Shown: positions 1 to 9,543, counted from the first letter of the stretch. The stretch: 64,000 nt of DNA from Massilia sp. BSC265 (GCF_000740675.1 NZ_JPXI01000018.1:56134-120133); one strand, 5' to 3'. The notes: generated by a model not told the origin, from the letters alone. Numbers and translations are program-made.

Positions 1-728
1 TGTGGGCCTGGTGCGTGTGGAGCGGCTTCCAGCTCCTGATGATGGTGCTCTACCCAACCGTGATCGCGCCGATGTTCAACAAGTTCACCCCGCTGCAGGA
101 TGCGAGCCTCAAGGAGCGCATCGAAGGCCTGATGGCGCGCGTCGGTTTCGCCGCGAAAGGCCTGTTCGTGATGGACGGCAGCAAGCGCAGCGCGCACGGC
201 AATGCCTACTTCTCCGGCTTCGGCAGCAACAAGCGCATCGTGTTCTTCGACACCCTGCTGTCGCGCCTCGACCCGCACGAGATCGAGGCCGTGCTCGCGC
301 ACGAACTGGGCCACTTCAAGCTGCGCCACATCATCAAGCGCATCGTGGTGATGTTCGCGCTTTCCCTGGGCTTCCTGGCGTTGCTGGGCTACCTGAAGAA
401 CCAGGCCTGGTTCTACACGGGCCTGGGCGTGCTGCCGATGATGGGGGCCCCGAACGACGGCATGGCCCTGATCCTGTTCGCGCTGGTGCTGCCGACCTTC
501 ACCTTCGTGCTGTCGCCGCTCAACTCGATCACTTCGCGCAAGCACGAGTTCGAGGCGGACGCCTTCGCCGCCAAGCATACCGACAGCAGCTACCTGGTGT
601 CGGCCCTGGTCAAGATGTATGAAGACAATGCCTCGACCCTGACGCCGGACCCGCTGCACTCGGCCTTCTACGATTCGCACCCGCCGGCATCGGTGCGGGT
701 GAAACACCTGATGACGGGGGCCGCATGA
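1..728 (+). CDS. M48 family metallopeptidase (Ste24/CAAX-protease-like), 3' part
   Basis: Partial gene: the reading frame is already open at base 3, so the N-terminal half lies outside the window. The visible 242 residues hold the zinc site HELGH (inside LAHELGHFKLRH). After it come two hydrophobic segments and a distal KHEFEAD, which supplies the third zinc ligand in M48 gluzincins. The order (HExxH, membrane segments, EFEAD, short C-terminus) fits the Ste24 endopeptidase type better than the shorter HtpX type. By family it is an integral inner-membrane zinc protease that trims or degrades membrane proteins. The stop overlaps the next start (ATGA), so it is probably cotranscribed with the pterin dehydratase and rsgA. 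The family is secure; the substrate is unknown. Confidence 0.85.
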   Translation, partial: WAWCVWSGFQLLMMVLYPTVIAPMFNKFTPLQDASLKERIEGLMARVGFAAKGLFVMDGSKRSAHGNAYFSGFGSNKRIVFFDTLLSRLDPHEIEAVLAHELGHFKLRHIIKRIVVMFALSLGFLALLGYLKNQAWFYTGLGVLPMMGAPNDGMALILFALVLPTFTFVLSPLNSITSRKHEFEADAFAAKHTDSSYLVSALVKMYEDNASTLTPDPLHSAFYDSHPPASVRVKHLMTGAA

Positions 729-1057
729 AGCTCATCGACCAGCACTGCACCCACGGCGCCCCCGCGCTCGACCCTGCCACCATCCCTGCGCGCCTCGCCG
801 AGGTACCGGAATGGCAGGCCATCGACGGCACCATCGCCCGTGACTACGCCTTCCCCAGCTACCGCGCCACGATCGCCTTCGTGAACGCGGTAGCGAGCAT
901 GGCCGAGGCACAGAACCACCATCCCGACATGACGGTCGGCTACCGCCGCTGCACCGTGGCCTACACGACCCACTCGGCCGGCGGCGCGCTGACCGACAAC
1001 GATTTCATCTGCGCGGCCCGGGCCGACGCAATCTACGCGCAAGGACCGGCTGCATGA
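725..1057 (+). CDS. phhB: 4a-hydroxytetrahydrobiopterin dehydratase (PCD/DCoH family)
   Basis: A 110-residue protein, the usual length for pterin-4-alpha-carbinolamine dehydratases. The signature QNHHPDM in mid-protein carries the catalytic histidines of the family, and a hydrophobic [21 protein letters not shown] strand region follows. It dehydrates 4a-hydroxy-tetrahydropterin made by aromatic amino acid hydroxylases, allowing cofactor recycling. No phenylalanine hydroxylase lies in the window, so the partner is not shown. The start overlaps the upstream protease stop by ATGA and the stop overlaps the rsgA start the same way, giving a tightly coupled three-gene unit. The gene symbol follows the bacterial family name; a moonlighting role is possible. 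Confidence 0.85.
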   Translation: MKLIDQHCTHGAPALDPATIPARLAEVPEWQAIDGTIARDYAFPSYRATIAFVNAVASMAEAQNHHPDMTVGYRRCTVAYTTHSAGGALTDNDFICAARADAIYAQGPAA

Positions 1058-1968
1058 GCGACCGCATCGACAACCTCACCGGTACCATCATCGCCGCCCA
1101 CGGCCGCCACTACCTGGCCGATGCGAACGGCGAAAAGCTGCAGTGCGTCACGCGCGGCAAGAAGACCAACGTGGCCGTCGGCGACGTCGTGTTCCTGAAG
1201 CGCACCTCGAGCGACCAGGCCGTGATCGAGAAGATTGCCGACCGCACCACCCTGCTCTACCGCTCGGACCAGTACAAATCGAAACTGCTGGCGGCGAACA
1301 TCTCGCGCCTGTTCATCGTCGTCGCCACCGAACCGAGCTTCGCCGACGACCTGGTCTCGCGCTCGCTGGTGGCGGCCGAGGCGGCAGGCATCGAAGCCCA
1401 CATCATCCTGAACAAGGTCGACGTCGAGGAACCGCTGGCGCGCGCCCGCGAGCGTGCCGGCCTGTACGCCTCGCTCGGCTATCCGGTGCACGAGCTGTCG
1501 GCCCGCGCGCGGCCCGAACAGGCGGTGGAGACCCTGATGCCCCTGCTCGCCGGCCAGTCCTCGATCTTCATCGGCCAGTCGGGCATGGGCAAGTCGTCCC
1601 TGATCAACCTCCTGGTGCCGGACGCCGACATCGCCGTGCGCGAGATCTCGGAAGCGCTCGACACCGGCAAGCACACCACCACCTTCACGCGCCTGTACTG
1701 GCTGCCCGATGTTTCGTCCTCCGGCGCCTCGATCATCGATTCGCCCGGCTTCCAGGAGTTCGGGCTGTACCACCTGACCGAAGGGATGCTGGAGCGCGCC
1801 TTCGTCGAGTTCAAGCCCTACCTTGGCGGCTGCAAGTACTACAACTGCCGCCACCTGGCCGAGCCCAGTTGCGCGGTGCTGGGCGCGGTCGAGGAAGGAA
1901 AAATTGCGAAGATGCGCCACCAGCTGTATGCGCAGCTGCTGCACGAGTCGTCGCAGACTTTGTATTGA
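1054..1968 (+). CDS. rsgA: Ribosome small subunit-dependent GTPase A
   Basis: 304 residues with the circularly permuted GTPase order typical of RsgA/YjeQ. An N-terminal OB fold (about residues 1-75) is followed by G4 (NKVD), then G1 (GQSGMGKSS), a switch region (DTGKHTTT) and G3 (DSPGFQEFG). The C-terminal zinc finger is visible as [14 protein letters not shown]. The protein is a late 30S assembly factor that helps release RbfA and checks the decoding centre. Its start overlaps the pterin dehydratase stop (ATGA). Ten bases after its stop comes a perfect GTAGGGTGGGC-type hairpin that may end the transcript. Confidence 0.95.
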   Translation: MSDRIDNLTGTIIAAHGRHYLADANGEKLQCVTRGKKTNVAVGDVVFLKRTSSDQAVIEKIADRTTLLYRSDQYKSKLLAANISRLFIVVATEPSFADDLVSRSLVAAEAAGIEAHIILNKVDVEEPLARARERAGLYASLGYPVHELSARARPEQAVETLMPLLAGQSSIFIGQSGMGKSSLINLLVPDADIAVREISEALDTGKHTTTFTRLYWLPDVSSSGASIIDSPGFQEFGLYHLTEGMLERAFVEFKPYLGGCKYYNCRHLAEPSCAVLGAVEEGKIAKMRHQLYAQLLHESSQTLY

Positions 1969-1978
1969 CACGCTTCTT

Positions 1979-2010
1979 GTAGGGTGGGCAGGTTTTCCTG
2001 CCCACCCTAC
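1979..2010. repeat. REP-like palindrome, GTAGGGTGGGC family (copy 1)
   Basis: Perfect 14-bp inverted repeat GTAGGGTGGGCAGG / CCTGCCCACCCTAC around a TTTT loop, ten bases after the rsgA stop. The same core recurs near 4441-4569, at 53583-53613 and at 57652-57729, each time at a gene 3' end. It can form a strong RNA hairpin and may act as a terminator or mRNA 3'-end stabiliser; this role is inferred. Confidence 0.85.
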
Positions 2011-2091
2011 GAAAATCAGCACTTTCCCTAACGTCAAATAAAAACCCTTATAATTCAAGGGATAACAGTTAAGCAAAGACGCACAGACGAT

Positions 2092-3015
2092 ATGCCAGTC
2101 GCAAAGCCCATCAAGCATTTCCTGCAGTTCTCCGACTTCAGCGCCGACGAATTCGAATACGTCATCGAGCGCGCGAAGGTCATCAAGCGCAAGTTCAAGG
2201 CCTACGAGGTGTACCACCCGCTGGTCGACCGCACCCTGGTGATGGTGTTCGAGAAGAGCTCGACCCGTACCCGCCTGTCGTTCGAGGCCGGCATGCACCA
2301 GCTGGGCGGCGCGGCGATCTACCTGAACACCCGCGACAGCCAGCTGGGCCGCGGCGAGCCGGTGGAAGACGCGGGCCAGGTCATGTCGCGCATGTGCGAC
2401 ATCATCATGGTGCGCACCTTCGGCCAGGACATCATCGAGCGCTTCGCGGCCCACTCGCGCGTCCCGGTCATCAACGGCCTGACCAACGAACACCATCCCT
2501 GCCAGGTGCTGGCCGACATCTTCACTTTCTATGAACACCGCGGCCCGATCGCGGGCAAGACGGTGGCCTGGATCGGCGACGCCAACAACATGCTGTACTC
2601 CTGGCTGCAGGCGGCCGAAGTGTTCGGCTTCCACCTGAACGTCTCGACCCCGAAGGGCTATGAGCTCGATCCGAAGCTGGTATCGACGCAGCGCTACACC
2701 TTGTTCGACAATCCGTCCGACGCCTGCGAAGGTGCGCACCTGGTCAGCACCGACGTCTGGACCAGCATGGGCTACGAAAAGGAAAACGCCGAGCGCCTGA
2801 AAGCATTCGACGGCTTCATCGTCGATGCCGCCAAGATGGCGCGCGCCACGCCCGACGCCCTGTTCATGCACTGCCTGCCGGCCCACCGCGGCGAGGAGGT
2901 CGCCGCCGAAGTCATCGACGGTCCGCAGTCGGTCGTCTGGGACGAGGCGGAAAACCGCCTGCACGTGCAGAAGGCGCTGATCGAATACCTGCTGCTCGGC
3001 AGGATCACAAACTGA
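2092..3015 (+). CDS. argF: Ornithine carbamoyltransferase, anabolic
   Basis: 307 residues, typical for the anabolic enzyme. Carbamoyl-phosphate binding motif SSTRTR is near residue 53, the HPCQ signature is in the middle, and the ornithine-loop motif HCLP (MHCLPAHRGEE) is near the C-terminus. It makes citrulline from ornithine and carbamoyl phosphate in the cytoplasm. The next gene, argG, uses citrulline, so two consecutive steps of arginine synthesis sit together. About 125 bases separate the argF stop from the argG start. No ARG-box operator was recognised upstream. Confidence 0.96.
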   Translation: MPVAKPIKHFLQFSDFSADEFEYVIERAKVIKRKFKAYEVYHPLVDRTLVMVFEKSSTRTRLSFEAGMHQLGGAAIYLNTRDSQLGRGEPVEDAGQVMSRMCDIIMVRTFGQDIIERFAAHSRVPVINGLTNEHHPCQVLADIFTFYEHRGPIAGKTVAWIGDANNMLYSWLQAAEVFGFHLNVSTPKGYELDPKLVSTQRYTLFDNPSDACEGAHLVSTDVWTSMGYEKENAERLKAFDGFIVDAAKMARATPDALFMHCLPAHRGEEVAAEVIDGPQSVVWDEAENRLHVQKALIEYLLLGRITN

Positions 3016-3140
3016 GCGAAGACAGGTAACATCCCTGATCACTTTTCACCACCATTAGTTTGATCGTCGGCCCCGTTGTTTCCGACAGCGGGCCGGCTGA
3101 CCATCTTGACCCCACCTCCCTCCCCACACTGGAATCTTCC

Positions 3141-4373
3141 ATGAGCGACATTAAAAAAGTAGTCCTCGCCTACTCCGGCGGCCTCGACACCTCGGTCATC
3201 CTCAAATGGCTGCAGGATCACTACAACTGCGAAATCGTCACCTTCACCGCCGACCTCGGCCAGGGCGAAGAACTGGAGCCTGCGCGCGCCAAGGCGATCA
3301 AGTTCGGCATCAAGCCGGAAAACATCTACATCGACGACGTGCGCGAAGAGTTCGTGCGCGACTTCGTGTTCCCGATGTTCCGCGCCAACACCGTGTACGA
3401 AGGCGAATACCTGCTGGGCACCTCGATCGCGCGTCCCTTGATCGCCAAGCGCCTGATCGAGATCGCCAACGAGACCGGCGCCGACGCCGTGTCGCACGGC
3501 GCGACCGGCAAGGGCAACGACCAGGTGCGTTTCGAACTGGGCGCCTATGCGCTCAAGCCGGACGTCAAGATCATCGCCCCGTGGCGCGAGTGGGACCTGC
3601 TGTCGCGCGAGAAACTGCTGAAGTACGCGGAAGACGCCGGCATCGAGATCGACATGAAGCACAAGAACGGCGGCGCGCCCTACTCGATGGACGCCAACCT
3701 GCTGCACATCTCCTTCGAAGGCCGTCACCTGGAGAACCCGAGCGCGGAAGCCGAGGAATCGATGTGGCGCTGGACCGTCTCGCCTGAAGCAGCGCCGAAC
3801 GAAGCCGAGTACCTCGACATCGAATACGAGAAGGGCGACATCGTGGCCCTGAACGGCAAGCGCATGAGCGCCGCCGAAGTGCTGACCGAGCTGAACCGCC
3901 TGGGCGGCAAGCACGGCATCGGCCGGCTCGACTTGGTGGAAAATCGTTACGTCGGCATGAAGTCGCGCGGCTGCTACGAGACTCCGGGCGGCACCATCAT
4001 GCTCAAGGCCCACCGTGCGATCGAATCGATCACCCTGGACCGCGAAGTGGCGCACCTGAAGGACGACCTGATGCCGCGCTACGCTTCGCTGATCTACAAC
4101 GGCTACTGGTGGGCCCCGGAGCGCGTCGCGCTGCAGACCCTGATCGACCACACCCAGCAGACCGTGAACGGCTGGGTGCGCGTCAAGCTCTACAAGGGCA
4201 ACGTGATCGTGGTGTCGCGCGATTCGAAGACCGATTCGCTGTTCGACATGAACATCGCAACCTTCGACGAAGACGGCGGCGCCTACAACCAGGCGGACGC
4301 GGGCGGTTTCATCAAGCTGAACGCGCTGCGCATGCGGATTGCGGCGAAGGCACGCGCCGCACGTAGCAAGTAA
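3141..4373 (+). CDS. argG: Argininosuccinate synthase
   Basis: 410 residues from ATG 3141; the open frame extends upstream to a TTG at 3060, but that leader has no family similarity. The N-terminus [18 protein letters not shown] carries the N-type ATP pyrophosphatase P-loop SGGLDTS. The acidic region DLGQGEELE and the conserved [15 protein letters not shown] follow, which bind ATP and citrulline or aspartate. It condenses citrulline and aspartate to argininosuccinate in an ATP-dependent cytoplasmic reaction. It lies directly after argF in the same direction. The Shine-Dalgarno sequence is weak (GGAA about 8 bases upstream). Confidence 0.96.
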   Translation: MSDIKKVVLAYSGGLDTSVILKWLQDHYNCEIVTFTADLGQGEELEPARAKAIKFGIKPENIYIDDVREEFVRDFVFPMFRANTVYEGEYLLGTSIARPLIAKRLIEIANETGADAVSHGATGKGNDQVRFELGAYALKPDVKIIAPWREWDLLSREKLLKYAEDAGIEIDMKHKNGGAPYSMDANLLHISFEGRHLENPSAEAEESMWRWTVSPEAAPNEAEYLDIEYEKGDIVALNGKRMSAAEVLTELNRLGGKHGIGRLDLVENRYVGMKSRGCYETPGGTIMLKAHRAIESITLDREVAHLKDDLMPRYASLIYNGYWWAPERVALQTLIDHTQQTVNGWVRVKLYKGNVIVVSRDSKTDSLFDMNIATFDEDGGAYNQADAGGFIKLNALRMRIAAKARAARSK

Positions 4374-4440
4374 GCTCCAACAAGCGCATCGCGAGCCGCC
4401 TGCGGGCCAATGCCTGTCACTTAAGAGGCGCCGCTCATCC

Positions 4441-4569
4441 GTAGGGTGGGCGGGTCTCCCGCCCACGCGGTCAAATCACAGCAGCCCGGTCGATTTTTCG
4501 TATCTCAACTATCACCGCGTGGGCGTTTGTCATTCCGGGCATTGCCCGGCATTACCCCGCCCACCCTAC
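4441..4569. repeat. Composite REP-like element, GTAGGGTGGGC family (copy 2)
   Basis: A nested palindrome after argG. Outer arms are GTAGGGTGGGCGGG (4441-4454) and CCCGCCCACCCTAC (4556-4569). Next inward are CCCGCCCACGCGG (4458-4470) and CCGCGTGGGCG (4515-4525). An inner CCGGGC-ATT-GCCCGG hairpin sits at 4535-4549. The design matches the paired repeat at 57652-57729, which also carries the CGCGG/CCGCG extension. It is non-coding and could fold as one cruciform or several hairpins. Confidence 0.75.
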
Positions 4570-4593
4570 AGTCCTTCCTAACTAACCGGCATT

Positions 4594-4613
4594 AGCCTGC
4601 GGGCGGCTTTTTT
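4594..4613 (+). terminator. Possible rho-independent terminator after argG
   Basis: A short stem AGCC / GGCT with a GC-rich loop is followed directly by six T residues (4608-4613). It lies downstream of the composite repeat and upstream of the YkgJ-like gene. The stem is short, so the call is tentative. Confidence 0.35.
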
Positions 4614-4644
4614 CATGGGTGCGGCGATGCTAATATTGCACGCC

Positions 4645-4974
4645 ATGAGCGATCTTGGTGACAATCCTTGCCTGGACTGCGGCGCCTGCTGCAAGTCGTT
4701 TCGTGTGTCCTTCTACTGGGCCGAAGCGCCCGAGCGTGGGCTGCCCGGCGGGTGGACCGAGCAGGTCACGCCGCATATTTCCTGCATGAGGGGGACCAAC
4801 TCGTCGACGCCCTATTGTGCGGCACTGGGCAAGGGAGATGCGGGAAGGATGGCGTGCGGCGTGTATCCGTATCGGCCGAGTCCGTGCAGGGAGGTGCAGA
4901 TGGGGGACGAGAAGTGCGCGCGGGCGCGCGAACTGCACGGACTGCCGGCGCTAAGTTGTACTAAGTTGCGCTAA
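4645..4974 (+). CDS. YkgJ family cysteine-cluster protein
   Basis: 109 residues from ATG 4645; an earlier in-frame ATG at 4627 is less likely. The N-terminal CLDCGACCK is the hallmark of the YkgJ / zinc- or iron-chelating CxxCxxCC family. Further cysteines occur in SCMRG, YCAAL, MACGVYPYRPSPCRE and near the C-terminus, a pattern expected for a bound metal cluster. The biochemical role of the family is not established. The last few codons and the stop lie inside a 10-bp tandem repeat (4951-5000), so the C-terminal residues LSCTKLR probably come from repeat expansion rather than family sequence. Confidence 0.8.
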   Translation: MSDLGDNPCLDCGACCKSFRVSFYWAEAPERGLPGGWTEQVTPHISCMRGTNSSTPYCAALGKGDAGRMACGVYPYRPSPCREVQMGDEKCARARELHGLPALSCTKLR

Positions 4975-5000
4975 GTTGCACTATGTTGCGCTAAGTTGCA
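4951..5000. repeat. 10-bp tandem repeat, five copies
   Basis: Five consecutive units of the form CTAAGTTGYR (one unit reads CTATGTTGCG), with a degenerate sixth unit up to about 5010. It overlaps the end of the YkgJ-like gene, whose TAA stop (4972-4974) is supplied by the third copy. Because the unit is not a multiple of three, a change in copy number would change the C-terminus. Confidence 0.85.
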
Positions 5001-5118
5001 TCATGTGCACGCATGGAAGCACGACTTCTCCCCACCGTCGCCGCCTGAGCACCGGACAACCCTGTTCCTCCCCTTCGCGCTAGAATAGCCGCCAGGCCCT
5101 GTCAACCATCGAGCGCCC

Positions 5119-7743
5119 ATGTCTCCCGAGGACGACACCAAGAGCTTCCACGGGCACCGGAACCGCGCCTCTCCTGTGGCGCCCGGCGCGGGGCCGGGCG
5201 TGGCCGCGCGCCGGGCCGTCGACATCATCTTCGGCAACATCGAAGACGTCGTCTACCAGCTCGACGTCGAAGGTCCGAAGAGCTTCCGCTTCAGCTACGT
5301 CAACCCGGCTTTCTACATGGCCACGCACCTGCAACCGGAACAGGTCATCGGCAAGACCGTCGACCAGGTCATCCCCGAACCCTCCCTGTCGCTGGTGCTG
5401 CACCATTACCACATGGCTATCCGTACCGGCCAGACCCAGCGCTGGGAGGAACACACCGACTTTCCTGCCGGCCGCAGGGTAGGACGCGTGTCGATCACGC
5501 CTGTGTTCGACGCGGCAGGCCGGTGCATCAACCTGGCCGGAACCGTGCACGACATTACCGACGTCATCGCGCGCGAGGAGAAACTGCAGCAGGCCCACCG
5601 GGCACTGGGGGAAGCCTTCGCGACCCAGGGCCGGCTGGCCGAGTCCTTGCGGCGTGACGAAGAACGGCTGGCGCTGGCGCTGGACGCCACCGGCGAAGGC
5701 GTCTGGGACTGGCGCATGGACGAGGATTGCGTGAGCTACTCCGCCAAGTGGAAGGACATCATGGGCGCCACCGGCGCGGTGAGCAGCAGCCAGCAGCAGT
5801 CCTGGCGCAGCCGCATCCACCCCGAAGATGCGGCGCGTGTGCACCGCTGCTTCGCACGCTACCTCGCCGGCGACACCGCCGGCTATACCTGCGAGTACCG
5901 CATCCAGCGCTTCACCGGGGAATGGATCCGGGTACGCTCGCGCGGCAGCATCGTCGAGCGCGACGCGCAAGGCAAGCCGCTGCGCATGATCGGCACCCTC
6001 ACCGACATTACCGAGGCCTACCAGGTGCGCCAGGCGCTGGCCGCGAGCCATGAACGGCTGGCGCAGCTGGCGCAGCAGGTGCCGGGCGCCCTGCTCGAGC
6101 TGGCACAGCACACCGACGGCAGCTTTGCCTGCCCCTTCATCAGCGGCATGGTGCATACCCTGTTCGGCCTGGCGCCGGAGGCGATCCAGGCCGACCCGGG
6201 CTGCCTGGCCGAGCGCATCCTGCCGCTGCACCGGGTCCGCCTGCTGCACGCGCTCGAACGCTCGGCCGCCCAGCTGCAGCCGCTGCACGCCGAGTTCAAG
6301 GTCCAGATGCCGGATGGGGAGCAGCGCTGGCGCGAGCTGATCGCGACACCGGTCCCGGCCACGGACGGCGGCACCACCTGGTACGGCTTCATCGACGATA
6401 TTTCGGGCCGCAAGCAGAGCGAAGAAACCATACGCCAGGTTACCGAGAAGCTCGAACGCCGCGCCAACTACGATACGCTCACCGGCCTGCCCAACCGGGG
6501 CCTGTTCCGGGACCGCCTCGAGCAGGCGGTCCGCCACGCCGAGGACGAAGCCGGCGAAGTCGCGCTGCTGTTCATCGACCTCGACCGCTTCAAGGAAGTC
6601 AACGACCTGCTCGGCCACGACGCGGGCGACCTGTTGCTGGTCGAGGCGGCGCGGCGCATCGGGGCCTGCGTGCGCAAGGGCGATACGGTGGCGCGCCTCG
6701 GCGGCGACGAATTCACGGTGATCCTGACCGAGACGCGCGAGCTGGCGCATGTCGAGGCGGTCGCGCAGGCGATCCTGGACGCGCTCGCCCAGCCCTTCCA
6801 GGTCCAGCAGGAGCTCCTGTACATTGCCGGCAGCATCGGCATCGCCCGGTTCCCCGTAGACGCGCACGACCCCGAGGAACTGATGCGCAACGCCGACCAC
6901 GCCATGTACCGCTCCAAGTCGGGCGGGCGCAACCAGCTGACATTTTTCGAAGCGAACATGCAGGCGGCCGCCATCCGGCGCCTCAAGCTGCTTGCCGAGC
7001 TACGCAATGCCGTCCCCGGCAAGCAGCTCGAGCTGTATTTCCAGCCGATCGTCGACCTCGTATCGAACCGGATCGCCAAGGCGGAAGCCCTGCTGCGCTG
7101 GCGCCATGCCTCCGGCGCCCTGCTGTCGCCGGACACCTTCATCGCGGTGGCCGAGGAATCGGGCCTGATCCACGAAATCGGCGACTGGGTGTTCCGTACC
7201 GCGGCGCAGTACTCGAAGCACTGGTCGGAACTGCTGGGCCGCGACTTCCAGGTCAGCATCAACAAGTCGCCGGTCCAGTTCCAGGTCCAGGCCGACGCCG
7301 CCGACTGGGTGGCACACCTGGACGAGATCCGTCTGGGCCCGAACTGCATCAACGTCGAGATCACCGAAGGCCTGCTGCTGAACCTGTCGGACACCGTGAT
7401 GGCCAAGCTGGCCGCGCTGCAGTCGAGCGGGATGCAGGTGTCGATCGACGATTTCGGCACCGGCTACTCGTCGATGAGCTACCTGAAGCGCCTCGACATC
7501 GACTACCTGAAGATCGACCAGTCCTTCGTCAAGGAGCTGGTCCATGACAACTTCAGCCGCACCATCACCGAGACCATCATCGTGATGGCCCACAAGCTGG
7601 GACTGAAGGTCATCGCCGAAGGCGTGGAAACCCAGGAGCAGTGCGCCAGCCTGCGCCGTGCGGGCTGCGACTATGGCCAGGGCTACCTGTTCTCGCGGCC
7701 GGTGCCGGCCGACCTGTTCGAAACCATGCTGGCGTGGCAGTAG
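5119..7743 (+). CDS. PAS-PAS-PAS-GGDEF-EAL bifunctional c-di-GMP signalling protein
   Basis: 874 residues with no clear membrane segment or signal peptide. PAS/PAC sensor modules occupy about residues 35-150, 185-300 and 310-430. They are followed by a diguanylate cyclase domain with intact GGDEF at 528-532 and an EAL phosphodiesterase domain whose EAL motif is at 656-658. Later EAL-domain motifs (EITEG, DDFGTGYSS, KIDQSF, AEGVET) are intact, so both activities look possible. In tandem proteins one domain is often regulatory. The ligand of the PAS modules is not visible. The protein is likely cytoplasmic and stands alone between YkgJ and the convergent SDR gene. Confidence 0.92.
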   Translation: MSPEDDTKSFHGHRNRASPVAPGAGPGVAARRAVDIIFGNIEDVVYQLDVEGPKSFRFSYVNPAFYMATHLQPEQVIGKTVDQVIPEPSLSLVLHHYHMAIRTGQTQRWEEHTDFPAGRRVGRVSITPVFDAAGRCINLAGTVHDITDVIAREEKLQQAHRALGEAFATQGRLAESLRRDEERLALALDATGEGVWDWRMDEDCVSYSAKWKDIMGATGAVSSSQQQSWRSRIHPEDAARVHRCFARYLAGDTAGYTCEYRIQRFTGEWIRVRSRGSIVERDAQGKPLRMIGTLTDITEAYQVRQALAASHERLAQLAQQVPGALLELAQHTDGSFACPFISGMVHTLFGLAPEAIQADPGCLAERILPLHRVRLLHALERSAAQLQPLHAEFKVQMPDGEQRWRELIATPVPATDGGTTWYGFIDDISGRKQSEETIRQVTEKLERRANYDTLTGLPNRGLFRDRLEQAVRHAEDEAGEVALLFIDLDRFKEVNDLLGHDAGDLLLVEAARRIGACVRKGDTVARLGGDEFTVILTETRELAHVEAVAQAILDALAQPFQVQQELLYIAGSIGIARFPVDAHDPEELMRNADHAMYRSKSGGRNQLTFFEANMQAAAIRRLKLLAELRNAVPGKQLELYFQPIVDLVSNRIAKAEALLRWRHASGALLSPDTFIAVAEESGLIHEIGDWVFRTAAQYSKHWSELLGRDFQVSINKSPVQFQVQADAADWVAHLDEIRLGPNCINVEITEGLLLNLSDTVMAKLAALQSSGMQVSIDDFGTGYSSMSYLKRLDIDYLKIDQSFVKELVHDNFSRTITETIIVMAHKLGLKVIAEGVETQEQCASLRRAGCDYGQGYLFSRPVPADLFETMLAWQ

Positions 7744-7765
7744 CGCTTTCCGCCCCGGTCCGGCG

Positions 7766-8482
7766 CTAGGCGCCGTTGCGCAGGTCGTCGACCGGCTCGT
7801 GCCCGAAGCGCTTCGCCAGCAGGCAATCCACCAGCTTCGCGGCACAATCGCTTGGGGCCACCAGCACCCCGCCCTCCTTCATGTCGACGAAACGCTGCTT
7901 GAGCGGAAACTTCGCGTCCGGCGTCGCCCGGATCTCGGCCTGCATGTCGGTGTCGATCACGCCAGGCGCCAGGCTCACGCAGCGCACCCGCGGGTCGCCG
8001 TCGAGCGCTACCGCGCGCGCGTGCTGGTCGAGCGCGGCCTTGGTGGCGCAGTAGACGCTCCAGCCCGGGTAGGCGCTGCGCCCGGCCCCGCTCGAGACGT
8101 GCAGGATGCGCCGCTCGGCCTGCGGCGCTGCCTGCACGAAGGCTGCAGCCAGCGCCAGCGGCGCGCCGACGTTCAGGATGGCCGCCCGCAGGGCTGCTTC
8201 CGGGTCCTGCTCGGCCAGGGGGCCGACCGGCGTTACCACCCCGGCATTGTTGACCAGCAGCGCCGTGTCGCAGCCTGCAAGAAAGGAGCGCAGCGTAGGG
8301 CCGCCCAGCCAGGCGGCCAGCGCTTGCGCGTCGCCCAGGTCGACCACGGCCTGTTCCATGCCCTCGCCAATCTCCGCATGCCCGCGCGCCAGCCCCAGCA
8401 CCGGGATACCGTGCGCCACCAGTTCCGCCGCCACCGCGGCGCCCAGGCCACGGCTGTGGCCCGTCACGACTGCCTTGATCAT
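7766..8482 (-). CDS. Short-chain dehydrogenase/reductase (sepiapterin/benzil-reductase-like)
   Basis: 238 residues from ATG 8482; the longer open frame upstream is antisense read-through of murB. The N-terminal MIKAVVTGHSRGLG has the TGxxxGxG Rossmann motif. NNAG is near residue 85 and the catalytic YxxxK appears as YCATK, preceded by SSGAG with the catalytic serine. The family comprises NAD(P)H-dependent carbonyl reductases; the substrate cannot be read from sequence. It lies 11 bases after the murB stop and is probably cotranscribed with it. It converges on the GGDEF-EAL gene with a 22-base gap. Confidence 0.85.
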   Translation of the reverse strand: MIKAVVTGHSRGLGAAVAAELVAHGIPVLGLARGHAEIGEGMEQAVVDLGDAQALAAWLGGPTLRSFLAGCDTALLVNNAGVVTPVGPLAEQDPEAALRAAILNVGAPLALAAAFVQAAPQAERRILHVSSGAGRSAYPGWSVYCATKAALDQHARAVALDGDPRVRCVSLAPGVIDTDMQAEIRATPDAKFPLKQRFVDMKEGGVLVAPSDCAAKLVDCLLAKRFGHEPVDDLRNGA

Positions 8483-8493
8483 GCCCGCCTCCT

Positions 8494-9522
8494 TCAAATG
8501 AATACAGGTTCCGGCTCGAGCTCGACGCCGTATTTCGCCTTGACGTCTGCCTGGATCGCGCGCGCCAGCCGTACCACTTCCTCGCCGGTTGCCCCGCCCA
8601 GGTTGACCAGCACCAGGGCCTGCTTCGGGTACACCCCTGCCGCCCCCAGCGCCCGGCCCTTCCAGCCGCACTGGTCGATCAGCCAGCCGGCCGCCAGCTT
8701 TTCGCTGCCGTCCGCCTGTGCATGGTGCACCAGGAGAGGGAACTCGGCCAGCAGGCGCGCGCAATGCTCCCTGCTCACCACCGGGTTCTTGAAGAAGCTG
8801 CCGGCGTTGCCGATCTCGGCCGGGTCCGGCAGCTTGCGCCGGCGGATCGCTTCGACCGTGCGCCCGATGTCCTGCGGCGTCGGCGAGGCCAAACCCGCCT
8901 CCTCCACCGCCCTGGCCAGCTCGGCATAACGCAGGTTCGGTGACCAGCTCGCCGGCAGCGCGAAGGTGACGTCCAGCACGACCAGGTCGCGCCCTTCCGG
9001 ATGCTTGAAGATGCTGTCGCGATAGGCGAAGCGGCAGGCGGCCGCGCCCAGCGTGCAGACTTCGCCGCTGGCCATGTCGTAGGCCGTCAGGGAATGGAAG
9101 ACGTCCCTGGTTTCCGTGCCATACGCCCCCACGTTCTGGATCGGCGCCGCGCCGACCGTGCCGGGGATCAGGGACAGGTTTTCCAGCCCGCCCAGCCCCT
9201 GGGCCAGCGTCCACTGGACGAACGCGTGCCAGTTCTCGCCGGCTTTCGCACGCACCAGGATGCGGCCGTCCTGTTCGCCCAGCACTTCCTTGCCCACGCC
9301 CGTCATGTGCAGGACGATGCCCTCGAAGTCGCGGGTGAACAGCATGTTGCTGCCGCCGCCGAGCACCAGGCGCGGCAAGCCGGCGAGCGCCGGGTCGCGG
9401 CGCACGGTGTCCAGTTCCGCCGCTCCGTCCACCCGCAGGTAATGACGGGCCCGCGCCGGAATGCGGAAGGTGTTCAGGGAAGCGAGCGAAAAATCGTGAA
9501 GGAGTGGCAGGTCGGCTTGCAT
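8494..9522 (-). CDS. murB: UDP-N-acetylenolpyruvoylglucosamine reductase
   Basis: 342 residues from ATG 9522 (MQADLPLL...), a length matching the E. coli type I enzyme; the open frame continues upstream without family similarity. The FAD-binding segment LGGGSNML and the GLGGLENLSLIPGTVGAAPIQN stretch are present. NAGSFFKNP carries the catalytic serine, and the C-terminal EPEPVFI carries the catalytic glutamate. It reduces enolpyruvyl-UDP-GlcNAc to UDP-MurNAc with NADPH, a cytoplasmic step of peptidoglycan synthesis. A perfect TATAAT lies 22 bases upstream of the start on this strand, and a 12-bp tandem repeat overlaps the likely -35 region. No good ribosome binding site is seen, so the transcript may have a very short leader. 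Confidence 0.95.
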   Translation of the reverse strand: MQADLPLLHDFSLASLNTFRIPARARHYLRVDGAAELDTVRRDPALAGLPRLVLGGGSNMLFTRDFEGIVLHMTGVGKEVLGEQDGRILVRAKAGENWHAFVQWTLAQGLGGLENLSLIPGTVGAAPIQNVGAYGTETRDVFHSLTAYDMASGEVCTLGAAACRFAYRDSIFKHPEGRDLVVLDVTFALPASWSPNLRYAELARAVEEAGLASPTPQDIGRTVEAIRRRKLPDPAEIGNAGSFFKNPVVSREHCARLLAEFPLLVHHAQADGSEKLAAGWLIDQCGWKGRALGAAGVYPKQALVLVNLGGATGEEVVRLARAIQADVKAKYGVELEPEPVFI

Positions 9523-9543
9523 AAGGTGACAGTGTTTTTGGCC

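Noticed and set aside
1033..3042. Minus-strand open frame across rsgA and argF
   Set aside because: It runs antisense through two well-identified genes and the repeat between them, with no recognisable domain.
4951..5010. Possible CRISPR-like array
   Set aside because: Units are 10 bases long and directly adjacent, with no spacers and no cas genes.
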